Origin: Gnetum montanum
Taxonomy: Eukaryota; Streptophyta; Gnetopsida; Gnetales; Gnetaceae
Length of the DNA stretch: 64,000 nucleotides
Direction: 5' to 3'
Assembly (NCBI GenBank): GCA_015680685.1
Contig: MNCI01033474.1
Coordinates: 616,009-680,008 of the forward strand
This document shows, piece by piece, positions 33,315-44,605 of the stretch (positions within the stretch are counted from its first letter, which is position 1; every line of letters begins with the position of its first letter). Under the pieces are notes generated by a model, which saw only the letters and a program-made list of their open reading frames with translations, made no database searches and was not told the DNA's origin. The translations under genes and the position numbers were made by a program.

Positions 33315-36105
33315 GGCTTGTAGCCAAGATGTAGTGCATATATACGATCCCAAAGACCTAGTTGTTGTTAAGCATAGATAATTCCTCCAGTAGAGTAGCC
33401 AAAACCTAGACTTTGCTATAATAAATGAAGAATACTATAATTTTGTATGTGCCAAGATACAAGTAGGTCTACTCATCCCACACAAGGAATTTGAATCCAA
33501 GTGTGATTTTAAGATAATCCATAGAAATGAGAATGAGTACATCCCTTTTCTCATGATAAAATAAAATTGACAGATGTCCATATGTGAATACAAGCCCAAT
33601 TAATAGAAATGGATGAGTAAAGTGAAAAAATTAGCTTGGAGAGTTAGCACTAGGATCAAGATGAGTTTGAGGCCAAACCAGAACCTAACACCTTCATTGG
33701 AAGGCTTTTCCATTAGTTTGCCCTCTAGACCATTGCACATGGTTCAATCTCTCATACATCTTTTTTGGGATGGGTTTCCCAACATTCTTCATCAAATGTT
33801 CATCCTACTATGTTTTGGTCAACACCCATCGTTGCCACTCATTAGGTGCAACCCATGCTTCAATTGGCCTCACTTTTCTCATCAATGCCTTTTGCAACAT
33901 AGCCTCACTCTACGAAGCCATCACCTATGATGTTCACCATGGCTCATCTCTTCTCTATTCTGGTGGACCCCTTAGTAGGACCACAGGTTACTTAAGTTTT
34001 CCATATCCCATTTTCCACCTTTGTCCCTAAAGTACTTGTGCAAACCTATTTTTCAATATTCAAGCCCCTATAACAATGATCACACAATTATTTCATCCTT
34101 GCCATTTTCCACCATAAGACCATAAGCCTTCCAAATTTTCCTTCAATCATTTGTACAAAGTCCTTAGCCTACTGAAGTGCCCTAAGACTTGGATCAAGCC
34201 TTTTAAATGATCGAAGACCTCATGAAAAAGATATGCAAGCTTAAATCTTCCATGATGTAGATAATCAAAATAATGAATTTTTACCAAGATAATCCCATTA
34301 GTCTAACTATCCCCCAAATGAATATTCTATTAGGCATTCCTATCCTATAGTTTATCAAGTACAATGATGAGGGTGATCCCAATGCATAACTCATCACCTT
34401 TTATTTTGAATGCTTGTTGCTATAGGCCTAACCACACTCCATCATGTAAATTTTCCCTATGTCCCATACCAAGAAAGCTTTGGACTGGTGTCATGCATTT
34501 CCTAGAGGATCTATCACCTTACTAGAGGACTTGATTTCACAATTTGTGAATCATTTCTAGTATAACTTGAAATTGGATACCACCCTTGATCAATTGATGA
34601 AAATCAAACAAGGATCTCTTGAACCTGTTTATAAGTTTATCCAATGATGGAATGCTCTACTTAATAAGATTCCTAAGCCTATAGCCAAAATCGACCTTTT
34701 GGCCATTTTTAAGAGGATGGTTAATGACTTCATCAAGTTCAAACTATATTATTTAGAGTCACAGTCCCTTAGCTAGGCTTTCTCACAAAATAAAAACATA
34801 AAGGATGTTGTTGAGGCTAGTCATAACCTTGTTTATGTAGCATGCATGAATCAACACACAAGGAAGGACAAGGATAGGGGAAAGTAGAATCATGTAGCCA
34901 CGGCCATTATGACTAAGGAAAATAAAACTATACAAGGATCAAAAACAAGTTAACCCAAGGTCTATACCATAACTAATCAAAATTCAACATCGAGGGCCTC
35001 TACCTAAAACCATACAAGATCTAACTTTGAGAGAAAGATCAATCAAAGCATGCCAATTTTTCTTTTAAAAAAATTAAGCTCCTTGATCAGTTGCTTGAGA
35101 GTGACCAAATTAGATACAAAAAAATGACTAAGAATGTTGGCAAGAGGCATGATCAATTGTGTGAAATTGCTAAGGATCCCACTCTAGCAATCAAAGATGA
35201 TCTATTGGTACCAAAGTACTTCAAACTTAATTGATTCTATTACTATTATCAATTATCCAATTATAACATCAATTTCTATTTAGCCTTAAAGGAGGGCTTG
35301 CAAAAGATGATAGAGAATGAAGAGCTAGTGTTGGATGCCTCCAACTTGGTTAGGCCTCAAAACCAATCTATGTAGGTATATAAAGACTTCTTGAATGAAA
35401 AAAATAGCCCTTATAGAATAGTAGCATTCAACATTAGTAATGGCTCAAGACTTACTAGGGAGCTATTTGTGATTCGAGTACTCCTTATAAAGAAGGGACA
35501 CTTCAACTTCATCTAGTTCAAGGACTCATTTTGTTGTAATGATATCATCACCAATGCCTTCCAAAGAACCATTTGTCATCAAGGTGCCTCCTCATACTAT
35601 CACCAAACCTTCAACCTAAACTAATTAACATTCTCCCATGGTGGCCAACATACCAACTTCTTCACAATCTAACAACAAGAGATCACCTACCAAGTAGTGC
35701 AAGAAGTCTACCCAAAATTTGAAGGCCAAATATAACAAGCAAGTGAAGGCTTGGAAAGAAGTGATCCCACTAAAGCTCACACCCATTTCTACCATAACCA
35801 TAAGCTTCAATGCTTAAAATTCTTCAACTAGTCAACTAAGGAAGGACCAAAAATAATAGGAGAATGGGAAGGGGGACAAATCATAAACCTTGATGCATGA
35901 AGTTTGATTCCTAGGAAGAATGGTGAAATATAAGGTCCATAAGAATGGGAAATAAAGAATCAATGATAAAGAATTCCTCAATGCCATGGAATGGGTGAAG
36001 CTATCACTAAGATAGAAAAATACTTCATTGAGCTTGTATGACTTAGTAATGAATTCTTCTACTCACCATGAAGCCCTAGTGAAAATGTTAACTTTATATC
36101 CTATT
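33315..36105 (+). pseudogene. Gypsy gag of element H, truncated by element D
   Basis: An ATG at 33314-33316 opens MACSQDVVHIYDPKDL but stops soon after. The capsid-type retrotransposon gag domain is clear at 34350-34790: YNDEGDP, FPMSHTKKALDW, FPRGSITLLEDLISQF, LMKIKQGSLEPVYKFI and LLNKIP. Downstream (35060-35420) is KYFKLN-x-FYYY, a decayed cysteine/histidine region, followed by LKEGLQKMIENEEL. The run from 33613 to 34030 is open in two frames, but I do not recognise it. Everything 3' of 36105 is replaced by element D. This is not the Athila-like family; its lineage is undetermined. Confidence 0.65.
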
Positions 36106-36966
36106 TGATGAAGCATCTTTCTTGGGTTGCATTGATGGGATGTTGTCGATGTGATCATGCCAATGTGGTCACATTGATTTGTGGTTTGATGCATTGATGT
36201 GACCTCGTCAATGCAATATCTATCTTTGCATATAAATACGCACTCACTAACTACATTTATAACATTAATTCATTAGTATCCTAGTGAAGCTCTTGTGTTT
36301 TATTCATTTGATAGTTAGAATATTTTTTAAGTGCCTACTGTAGGAGTGAGAAGTGTATGAATATTTATTCAAACACTAATATACTTGAGCATCTTAGTGT
36401 GATCAGCAATAAAGATGAGCTTTGTTCAGAAACCTTGCAGCATTTGGAATTAGATTAATTTTTACTTAATGCATTTGTTATTTGAGAACTTTACTTTAAG
36501 ATAGTGAATTAATTAATTAATTAGTAATTAATCAATACACATAAGGATGACCATGTTGAGCATATGTTAACATTTGGTAATCCTAGTAGCACTTAATGCT
36601 TGGTAACCTAGTAACATTGTAACATGGTTCAGGATGTGTAAGGGAAATGGGAATGGATGCTCATGTTATGATTAGTTGAGATATTAGTTAGTTATTAGAT
36701 TATTTAAAAATTTAATTACTTTATTTTTTGACACTTAGGTGATTTAAACAATAAATATAAAATGATAAAAATAATATGCCTTAGTTATACTTAACCATAC
36801 ACTTGCACTTCACAAGTCAAACTGAGAAGACAACAATAATGTCTATTAAATTCACTTCATAGAACTATTTTAATTAGAGAGATAAAATATATAGAATTTG
36901 ACTGGATTGCTTAGTGAACACTAGTGATTTGTGTGGTTGGGCATATGGATTGCTCGCTACTCATCA
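36106..36966 (+). repeat. 5' LTR of element D
   Basis: 861 bp, TGATGAAG...CTCATCA, followed by a degenerate primer site (36967-36988). TATA box at 36231-36238. Hexamers start at 36131, 36145, 36159, 36173, 36193 and 36207 (steps 14, 14, 14, 20, 14). The internal TTGGTAATCCTAGTAG repeat lies at about 36573-36616. Confidence 0.85.
36131..36238 (+). promoter_or_regulatory. LTR promoter array of D
   Basis: Six hexamers (ATTGAT, GTCGAT, GCCAAT, ATTGAT, ATTGAT, GTCAAT). They lead to TATAAATA, with 18 nt between the last hexamer and TATA, as in elements A, B, G and I. Confidence 0.7.
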
Positions 36967-36988
36967 TTGGCATCGTTATTGGGAACTT
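36967..36988 (+). other. Primer binding site of element D, decayed
   Basis: TTGGCATCGTTATTGGGAAC follows the LTR end directly and differs from the A site at a few positions. Confidence 0.75.
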
Positions 36989-37114
36989 TACTTAGCTATG
37001 TGTGCTACCTAGGAGTTAGTGAAATTATTTAAAGATATTGTAAAAAACCTTAAAGTTGTAATCATTAAAAATAATAATAATTGTAAAAGCACAATGTTTT
37101 TCTTTCCAACTAAA

Positions 37115-38145
37115 ATATCTTCTTCTCATAGGGCTAAATCTTTGCCATTGTTTGATCATACATCCAATTAAAAAAGGCATGAAAGGTTAAAATTGCTAGT
37201 GCTCCAACAATGAAAAGTGGTATATACTCATCCCTATGAGTATGTGCTACACTTCACCTTCATCCTACATTAGGATGAATAGCTATGGTGGAGGGACATG
37301 GAGGGCAACATTATGTTTCTGCTCGACCAATCAGTTCTTGCGACATACCCTTATGAGATTGGACATCTAAGGGCTCAATGATGAATACATTGTGTAGGAT
37401 CATGACTATCAAGATTATCATCCCATTGAGGCACAATGAAAGAGAGATTGACAACAAGAGATGCATTACAAAGCATTGAAGGGGAAATAGTTCACAAACC
37501 CCTTGTTCCTACTAGGCTAGAAAGAAGGAGAGGATTCTTTTTCTGGGTGTTTTTAATTCACTAAATCTTTTCCCCTTGTATTTGATGAGGGGACCCTTAA
37601 CTAGAACTTAAAATCCATTGTAAACAATCTTGATTTAGGGAAGAATAGATCCTAGGAGCATGGGGGCTCCAAAGATGGGAGTCAAGCTAGGAACGTGGAC
37701 AAGCATAACGATGATGACAAGCACGATGATCATGGTTGTGACTGAAGAAGAGGGGGTGGCAAGCACCATGATGGTATTGGCTCTCCTTCCTCTTCACCTT
37801 CAACATCCTTATCTTCTTGCTCCTATAGATTTAACTAAAGCCATATGGGACATGATCATGATGGAGGTGACTGGTGGGATAGAGATGATCTTAGGGCCCA
37901 CAAAACTAGTAGAGACCAAGGATGTGGATACGCAAGGAAGGCCTACCACCACAAAAGAACAAACAATAGAGGACATCATAGGCATCATGGCCATCACTAA
38001 GGCTATGACTATGATGAGCCTTTTCTTGTAATAAGAAACATGCTAAATGTTACAGAGGCCATGAGAATCCCAGCGAGGCACTTGAAAGACAACAAAATTA
38101 AAAGGTTGGATATGAACATTATTCCTAGGTTCGAAGGGGGATACT
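37115..38145 (+). pseudogene. Athila-like gag of element D, first part
   Basis: The expected start codon is ATA (37115-37117) in the conserved -SSSH context. The N-terminal block RDMEGN-type lies near 37295 and a DYHPIEAQ block near 37425. It ends at RFEGGYY (38128-38146), where copia C interrupts it. The reading resumes at 44606. Numerous stops. Confidence 0.75.
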
Positions 38146-38161
38146 ATGGATCATTAAACTT

Positions 38162-38260
38162 NNNNNNNNNNNNNNNNNNNNNNNNNNNNNNNNNNNNNNN
38201 NNNNNNNNNNNNNNNNNNNNNNNNNNNNNNNNNNNNNNNNNNNNNNNNNNNNNNNNNNNN
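38162..38260. other. Assembly gap (99 N)
   Basis: Lies about 15 bp inside the left LTR of copia C. By comparison with the right LTR the true missing length is similar to the gap. Confidence 0.95.
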
Positions 38261-38784
38261 AGATCACAAGCACACCTTCAAACTTTGTTGCTCTTAAAAT
38301 GTGGTTGAAGGATCCACATCCTATATAGTCTTCAAGAATCACTTCAAAGTGTTGTACCATAGCACAAATAACTCAACCCCACAAGGTCCCATTAGGCTTG
38401 GATATGTGGTTTCAAGGCTTCCACAACCTTTACAATCTTGAGCTTTGCATCAGAGTGTTGTACCGTAGCACCAACAACTCAATCCCCCAAGATCCTAACA
38501 AGCTCAATCACATCAACCTTGTAGGCCAAAAAGAACAAGAATTATAAGATATAATTGCAACTCAATTTCCTAATCCTTGGATAGTTAGGTACAATACACT
38601 TTTCAATGCCAAAATGTTTAGACAATGAGGAGCAATAGAGAATTCAATGATTACAAATGATTGTACAATGAATACAACAATGCTTGAACATCTCCTAATG
38701 AATATGAAATCTTCTTATAGCTTCTATGTTGCTAAATCCTTCTCAAGACTTATGCAACAACTAGCTAATGGTCACTAATGATCA

Positions 38785-39080
38785 TGGGAGGAATCTTTCT
38801 TATGCTTGAGACATCTTCCTGAATTGGCCTTCAAATCTAGGAAGATGTGTTTTTTTCCTAAAAGGTGTCTTTCTGAAGTCTCCATCCTAGAAGATGTCTT
38901 TGCTCAATGAAAGATATCTTTCTATATTTGTTCTGCATTCTATAAATATGTCTTTCCCTCATGAAAAAAATCTTTAAAAAGATGTCTTGCTATTTTGGAA
39001 GATGTCTTTCTGAATTCTCTTTGAGTTCATCCCAAATCTACCAAGATTTTTGCTTCTTCCTAGAGATGTCTTTCTTTACT
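38785..39080 (-). promoter_or_regulatory. Dispersed AAGATGTCTT motif array in U3 of copia C (left)
   Basis: About ten variants, for example AAGATGTCTT at 38891 and 38999 and AAGATATCTT at 38911. Spacing is irregular. Motif positions correspond to those in the right LTR. Confidence 0.6.
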
Positions 39081-39669
39081 TTCTCTTGCATGATGAATGC
39101 ATTATTCCTTATCTGCAACCATGCTTAATCCAAGTTCTTATCTTGTAACCACAACAACTACACACACATACAAACAAACTTGTTTTTCATTTTTCTTAAT
39201 GTTTTAACATACTAAAACCAAAAGGTCCACAATCTTCCCTTTTTGGTAATGTCCAAAACTTAAGAAAATGGGTTAACCGCTTCCCAATAATAATGAATAA
39301 TACTTCTCCCCTTTTTTGGACATAACCAAAAAGGTGAAACCTATAGATATATATCAATATATACACAATTATCATAAAAGAGTCTAGGAAAAGCATAAAG
39401 ACATATAAAGTCTAATGGTAGCTAGGAATTAAACATGGAGGATCAATAGGATGTGAGAAAAGTAAAAAAGTTAGAATAAATATAAATAGACACATAAAGA
39501 TCATCAAAAAACATACCATATATCCATAACCATCCACAAAATATGTTACATCAAATTGGCCATAAGCATCTCAGAGTGCAACTATCCATAAATTAATCAC
39601 ATATGTGCAAAATCCAAAACTCACATACATGAGAGCCACAAAATGTCTTATCCTTTTTGATCATCAAAA

Positions 39670-41280
39670 GAAGAGAGAAAACATCCTACCGAGGTCTTAA
39701 TCACTAACATTAGTTGCATCCTCAGATTTAGAATCCATCACTACTTGAGATGGACAATAAGTCTCCTCTTCATCATCATCAGTATTGGTGCTGGGATGGT
39801 TAGATTTCTAAGTGTTCTTATCTAGGGACTCAACTCACTATACTGGAGCTCACCAAGGATGAAGCTTCACTTGAAACTAAGAGGAAGCTGATGGAGCTGA
39901 TGAAGTTGTTGGTTGCTAAACTAGGACCCATTGGGATGTGGTCCCAAAGATGCTTTCCATAGCTTGTTGCTCAAAAAATGTAGGAGCATCAACATGAGCT
40001 AGAGCAGCAAAAGTAGGAGGAACTGGAATATGGTGCTTCAACTGAAACATGAAAGCATGGTGCTCCCCCTGAACACTAGCTGGGGATGACTTTGGCTTAA
40101 AATTTTACTCCATCCTTAAGTTGTATGTGTGTGAGAGGCCTACTACTAAAGAATGGCATGGAGGAATAGGAGAATCCTCCTCACTATCAATGATGGGAGG
40201 AGTAGTGACCTCCTCAAATACCTATCCATAAAAGGGAGAAGAAATTCTAGCCTCATCTAAGCTCATACAGAAGTAAGCGAGATTCCTTCCAAGCTTCCCA
40301 ATGGCTTAGGCAATGAGTCTAAACAACCTTTGCAAAAAGGAAGTAATTTAAGCTTTAAAAGATTTTGATATTCTTAACTATGGTCAGGTCTCCTTATTTT
40401 GTTTTCATGATCTATTGCTAGGTCCTATTGTTGCTATGTGAGAAGAACTCCTCTGCTTTGTGTACTCACTGAGACTCCACTTACCTTTAAATAAAGGCAA
40501 CTCTAGTATAGGTATACCTTTTTAACAAATTAACATGTTGATGAGATAAGGATGCCCAAGGATTCTTTCCCTAGCATAGAGACTCAAAATGTCTTGGCAA
40601 AGGATGTGCCCCAGATCTAATGGTAACCCTGTAAGTAAAAAATATAGTACTTAACATCGGGCTGGCAGTAGATAACTATAACTTCCTTCCTTCAACATTA
40701 TATTATACAAAATAATGAGTGACAAGGTGGAGGTATCTAGAGCCATCTTGCTCTGCTTAATGTGACCTCAATAAAAAGACATATCTCTACTAAACAATAC
40801 ATCATACAATTCATCATGAGCTACAGGCATAATACCATTTGTGTAAATGCCATGCATAAAGTCTATAGTAACTTAGAAGACATTAGGATGTGGAAATACC
40901 TAAAATTTCATTAATAATTTGAGGAGATACTTCAAAAAAAATCCCACCAATAGTGGATGTAAAAGCCCTTACAATTGCATTAGAAATAACAATGTTAGAG
41001 TAGAATTCTCAAATTAACACTTTAGACATAGGAAAATTCATGGAAATGAATGTAGTTTAGTGTAAAAGCTTAAAATAATCTAACAGAGCCTATTTTCTAT
41101 GTAGAGGAAAATTATGAGAATGCTTAGAAATAATGGTGGTGGTTCTTGAAGCCTCAAACCTATGCTAAGAACTTGTACTTCAAAATTGGGGCATGTATGA
41201 AGGTGAAAACTACTAGAACTTTTTCTTGCACATTTCATGTGTGGATTTTTGGATGTACCAACCTTCTTGTAACCCATCTC
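39670..41280 (-). pseudogene. 3' ORF of copia C, env-like position
   Basis: Begins near MGYKKVGTSKNPHMKC (41277). With frame changes it reads LPLDLGHILCQDILSLYARER, then HPYLINMLICKKGIP-type blocks around 40450-40650, resembling the conserved helical blocks of the plant transposon-protein domain also suspected in B. The 3' part (39700-40240) is Pro/Ser-rich. It is a possible third gene of a SIRE-like copia, but the homology is by eye only. Confidence 0.4.
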
Positions 41281-41419
41281 TACTAAAATTTTTGTGAATG
41301 ATGGAGACCTATTGTATTTGTGGGATCTCTATGGAAGAATACGATAAAAATGAGGATTTTATCTTTTATAACTGCAGGTAAACGAGGGCTTTGAATAATA
41401 AATGAGACACTTTTTTTGA

Positions 41420-41595
41420 TAGAAAGACACATTTTTTGCATGTAAAAATTTAGTAGATGTCTTTCATTTATTGAAGACGTCTTTCCTACAACAACAACAA
41501 AAAAAAAAAAAAAAAAAACCAGAGAGACATCTTTATTCTACCAAAGACATCTTAGTAGAGACATCTTGCAATTTGGAAAGATGTCTTTCTTCAAA
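41420..41595. repeat. Internal AAGACGTCTT motif cluster with poly-A run
   Basis: About seven copies of the same 10-mer type seen in the C LTRs lie around an A-run (about 41499-41518). They include one intact palindrome AAGACGTCTT at 41474-41483. The cluster lies between gag and the 3' ORF, where pol would normally be. Confidence 0.65.
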
Positions 41596-42189
41596 AGTTA
41601 AAATGAGGTTTTGGAAGGCTACCATTGGTTTATAGTCTTAATTAAACCTTGAAAACAAAAAGAAAAACTTACCTCTACCTACCTGTCATGTTGTCAAAAG
41701 ATGATGGTGTCTAAATAGCTAAGGAATGTGTTTCCTCTTTTGAGGAATCTCCTTTAAATTGAACTTCCCCAATTTCCAATGCATGACTTCCTCTTACAAA
41801 TTTGTCAAGGAAAGTGTAATGATGCCCTTGGTATTGTTTAATTATTCATTTCCTTTTGATATCCTTGGTCCTTTGGGTTGTCTTCCAATCTTCTTTATGA
41901 TCATGCATAAAACCCTTTCTTAGTGTACTTTGATAAAACCAAGAAGTCTTGTGATATGTCCATGTACTCATATGATAAAACTTTAGATTGCACTCCATTG
42001 CTTATGCCTAATATTATTACAATAATAACATTTAATTATCCTATTGGAAAAATAACTAGATGGACCAAACCTTTAAGGAGTTTTATGTTTCATTGAAGTG
42101 TCCCTTGATGTAGAGTCCTTGTTCTTGGATGGCTTCTTTAGATGGGATGAAGGTTCCTCTTCTTGGTGGCAACATCCAAGTTCACTTTT

Positions 42190-43554
42190 GTTCTAAGGGC
42201 TTCTTCCTTGTCCAAGTACCATTTTAAGGGACTCCTTTGCCTTTGTTGACCATTCATGTATTTTAACATTCACAACTTCCACTTTGGCTTGTTCTAAAGA
42301 TAAGTTTAACTTCTCATTCTCAACCTCTAGGTCTGAGAGTTGTTTATCAAGATTGGAAATAGTTAAATTTAACAAATATATTTCATGTTCTTTAGAATTA
42401 ACTTGTATATTTAACTTAGTACAAATATTTTGCAAATTCAAAAGTTCTTTACATAGTAAATCATACATTTTGTTGTCATTTAGTTCATTATCTGATGAAT
42501 CACCATTAGTGAGGGCCATGCAGATGAGATGAGAACTTCTTGCATCTTTCTCCACTTATTCTTCACTCTATTTTCCATCATCTGAACTTGTATGTAAGTT
42601 TTTTTTCTTTGCTTCTTCAAGGGATTTGTTCTTGTATTGCACCTTGAGGCTACTAGGACATTCAGAGGCTACATGGCCTCTACCTGCACATATCCAACAT
42701 TCTATAGAAGAAAAATCTATGTTAGAGTTCACAAAGTTCTTACCTCTTTCTTTACCTTTAGGCTAATTGAATCTTTATGGATATGTCCCTTTGTTCTTTC
42801 TAGCAATTAGTTTTTGAAGCTTCCTGGTGAGAAGGGCAATCTCCTCTTCATTGCTCTCATTATGCTCATTAGCTACCTTCTCCTTGGAGGTAGTCTTAAG
42901 AATAATAAGTTTTTCTTAAGTTTCTCCTTTGCTTATGAGATTCATTTCATAGGTGATGAGAGAACCTTGAAGTTCCTCAAAATTCAGAGTTGAGAAATCT
43001 CTAATTTTCTCCATGGCCATGACCTTAGGCTTGAACTCCGATTGTAGAGTTTTGATTATTTTGATGATGATGTTAATTTCAGGCAAGTCTTTTCCTATTC
43101 CTTTAATGGGTACAACAAGATCTTTAGCTCTAGAAAAATAATCCTTAATTTTCTCACCTTCTCACATTTTGAGTTTATCATATTCACTTTGTAGAACTAA
43201 CAATTTTGATTACTTAACAATAGAGGTTCCTTCATAAGTAGCTTCTAAAGTTTGTCAAATTTTATTGGCCCTTTTACATCCTACTACCCTATTAAATTTA
43301 GATTTATTCAAAGCATAATATAAAAAATTATTTTCTTTTGAATAAAACATGAACTTATACTTTTTCTCTTGTGATCATTTGTTGCAAGGCTTGATGATGT
43401 TGGTGGTGTCATCAATGGATGGAGTGTAGTCTTCCATGATTGACTCCCAGAATTCAAACTCCATGGATTTTAAGAACCCTTGCATTCTAGCTTTCCAATA
43501 GGTGAAATCAAGTCCATCGAACATGGGTGGCTTTGTGTATGAAGTCTCCTCCAT
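42190..43554 (-). pseudogene. Copia gag of element C
   Basis: Starts MEETSYTKPPMFDGLDFTYW at 43554. The gag domain blocks EFEFWESIMEDY, LYYALNKSKFNRV, FEELQGSLITYEMNL and NEEEIALLTRKL are visible. An intact zinc knuckle, CWICAGRGHVASEC (CX2CX4HX4C), lies near 42660-42705. A long open C-terminal coiled-coil segment follows (42193-42555, ICTKLNIQVNSKEHEIYLLN and neighbours) and ends in HEWSTKAKESLKMVLGQ. A few stops upstream. It is the best preserved gag in the window. Confidence 0.85.
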
Positions 43555-43616
43555 TGTTCACTCTTTGATTTGAAGTTGATGATGAAACAAAGAGTACTAG
43601 GCTCTAATACCACTTA

Positions 43617-44605
43617 TGAATCATTGAACTTTAGAGGGGAAAGGGGATGAATAAGTTCCCCTAATCAAAACTTAAACAAACAAAGTACACACACAAATTT
43701 ACATGGTTTCCCAAGTTGGGTGCTCCAACTCTAGACTTTGTTTCTCTTAAAATATGGTTGAAGGGTCCACACCTTGTACAGTCATTAAGCCCTACTTCGG
43801 ATTATTGTATCACAGCACACCGAAGTATTGTATTGCAACACCAACAACTTAATCCTATAGGATCTTGACAAGCTCAATCACATCAACCCTTTAGGCCAAC
43901 AAGAATGAGAATTACAAGGAATAATTGCAACTCAATTTGTTGATCCTTGCACAGCTAGGTACAACACACTTTAGAAAGACAAAATGATTAGACAATGAGG
44001 AGTAATAGAGAATTCAATGATTACAAATGATTGTACAATGAATACAACAATGCTTGCACATTTTCCAATGTACATGAAGTCTTCTTATAGCTACTGTGTT
44101 GCTAAATCCTTCTCAAGACTTGTGGAACAACTTGCTAATGGTTACTAAAGGTCATGGGAGACATCTTTCTCATGCTTGAGATGTCTCTCTAAATTTACCT
44201 TTGAAATTTGGGAAGATGTCTTTGTTTTTTGAAAGATGTTTTTCTAAAGTATCCATCCTAGAAGACATCTTTGTTCAATTAAGACATCTTTTTTTATTTG
44301 GTCTACATTCTATAAAGATGTATTTACCCCATGAAAGCCATATTTGGCTAGGGAAATATGTCTTGATATTTTGGAAGACATCTTTCAAAATTTTCTCTGA
44401 GTTTGTCCCAAATCTGCCAAAACATATGCTACTTCCTAGAGATGTATTTCTTTTCTTTCTCATGCATGATGAATGAATCATTCCTTATCCACAACCATGC
44501 TTAATATAAGTTCTTGTCTTGCAAGCACAACAACTACACACACATACAAACAAACTTGTTTGTCATTTTTCTTAATGTTTTGACTTACTGAAACCAAATG
44601 GCCCA
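43617..44605 (-). repeat. 5' LTR of copia C
   Basis: 989 bp, TGAATCATT...GGCCCA in plus orientation, partner of 38147-39229. It carries about eleven AAGACATCTT/AAGATGTCTT-type motifs at 44160-44460. Confidence 0.85.

Larger units (their letters stand above)
38147..39229 (-). repeat. 3' LTR of copia C (contains 99-N gap)
   Basis: Pairs with 43617-44605. The N run covers the outer part of U3. It carries about ten AAGATGTCTT-type motifs between 38785 and 39080. Confidence 0.85.
38147..44605 (-). mobile_element. Pol-less Ty1/copia element C inside gag of D
   Basis: LTRs at 38147-39229 (with a gap) and 43617-44605. Primer site TGGTATTAGAGC lies inside the right LTR and a purine tract (AAAAAGGGAAGATTG) inside the left LTR. 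The internal region has a well-preserved gag with zinc knuckle and a decayed 3' ORF. No integrase, RT or RNase H block is visible in the ~4.4 kb between LTRs. GATAC occurs at both edges (38140-38144 and 44608-44612) as a likely target duplication. The gag resembles that of the large SIRE/Maximus-type copia elements. Confidence 0.85.

Noticed and set aside
33613-34030. Two overlapping long open frames before the H gag domain, considered as a host gene
   Set aside because: No recognisable domain, no supported start, and the position is within a gypsy gag region.
41499-41518. The A-run as the tail of a processed retrocopy or SINE
   Set aside because: No target duplication and no recognisable retrocopy on either side; it sits within copia C.
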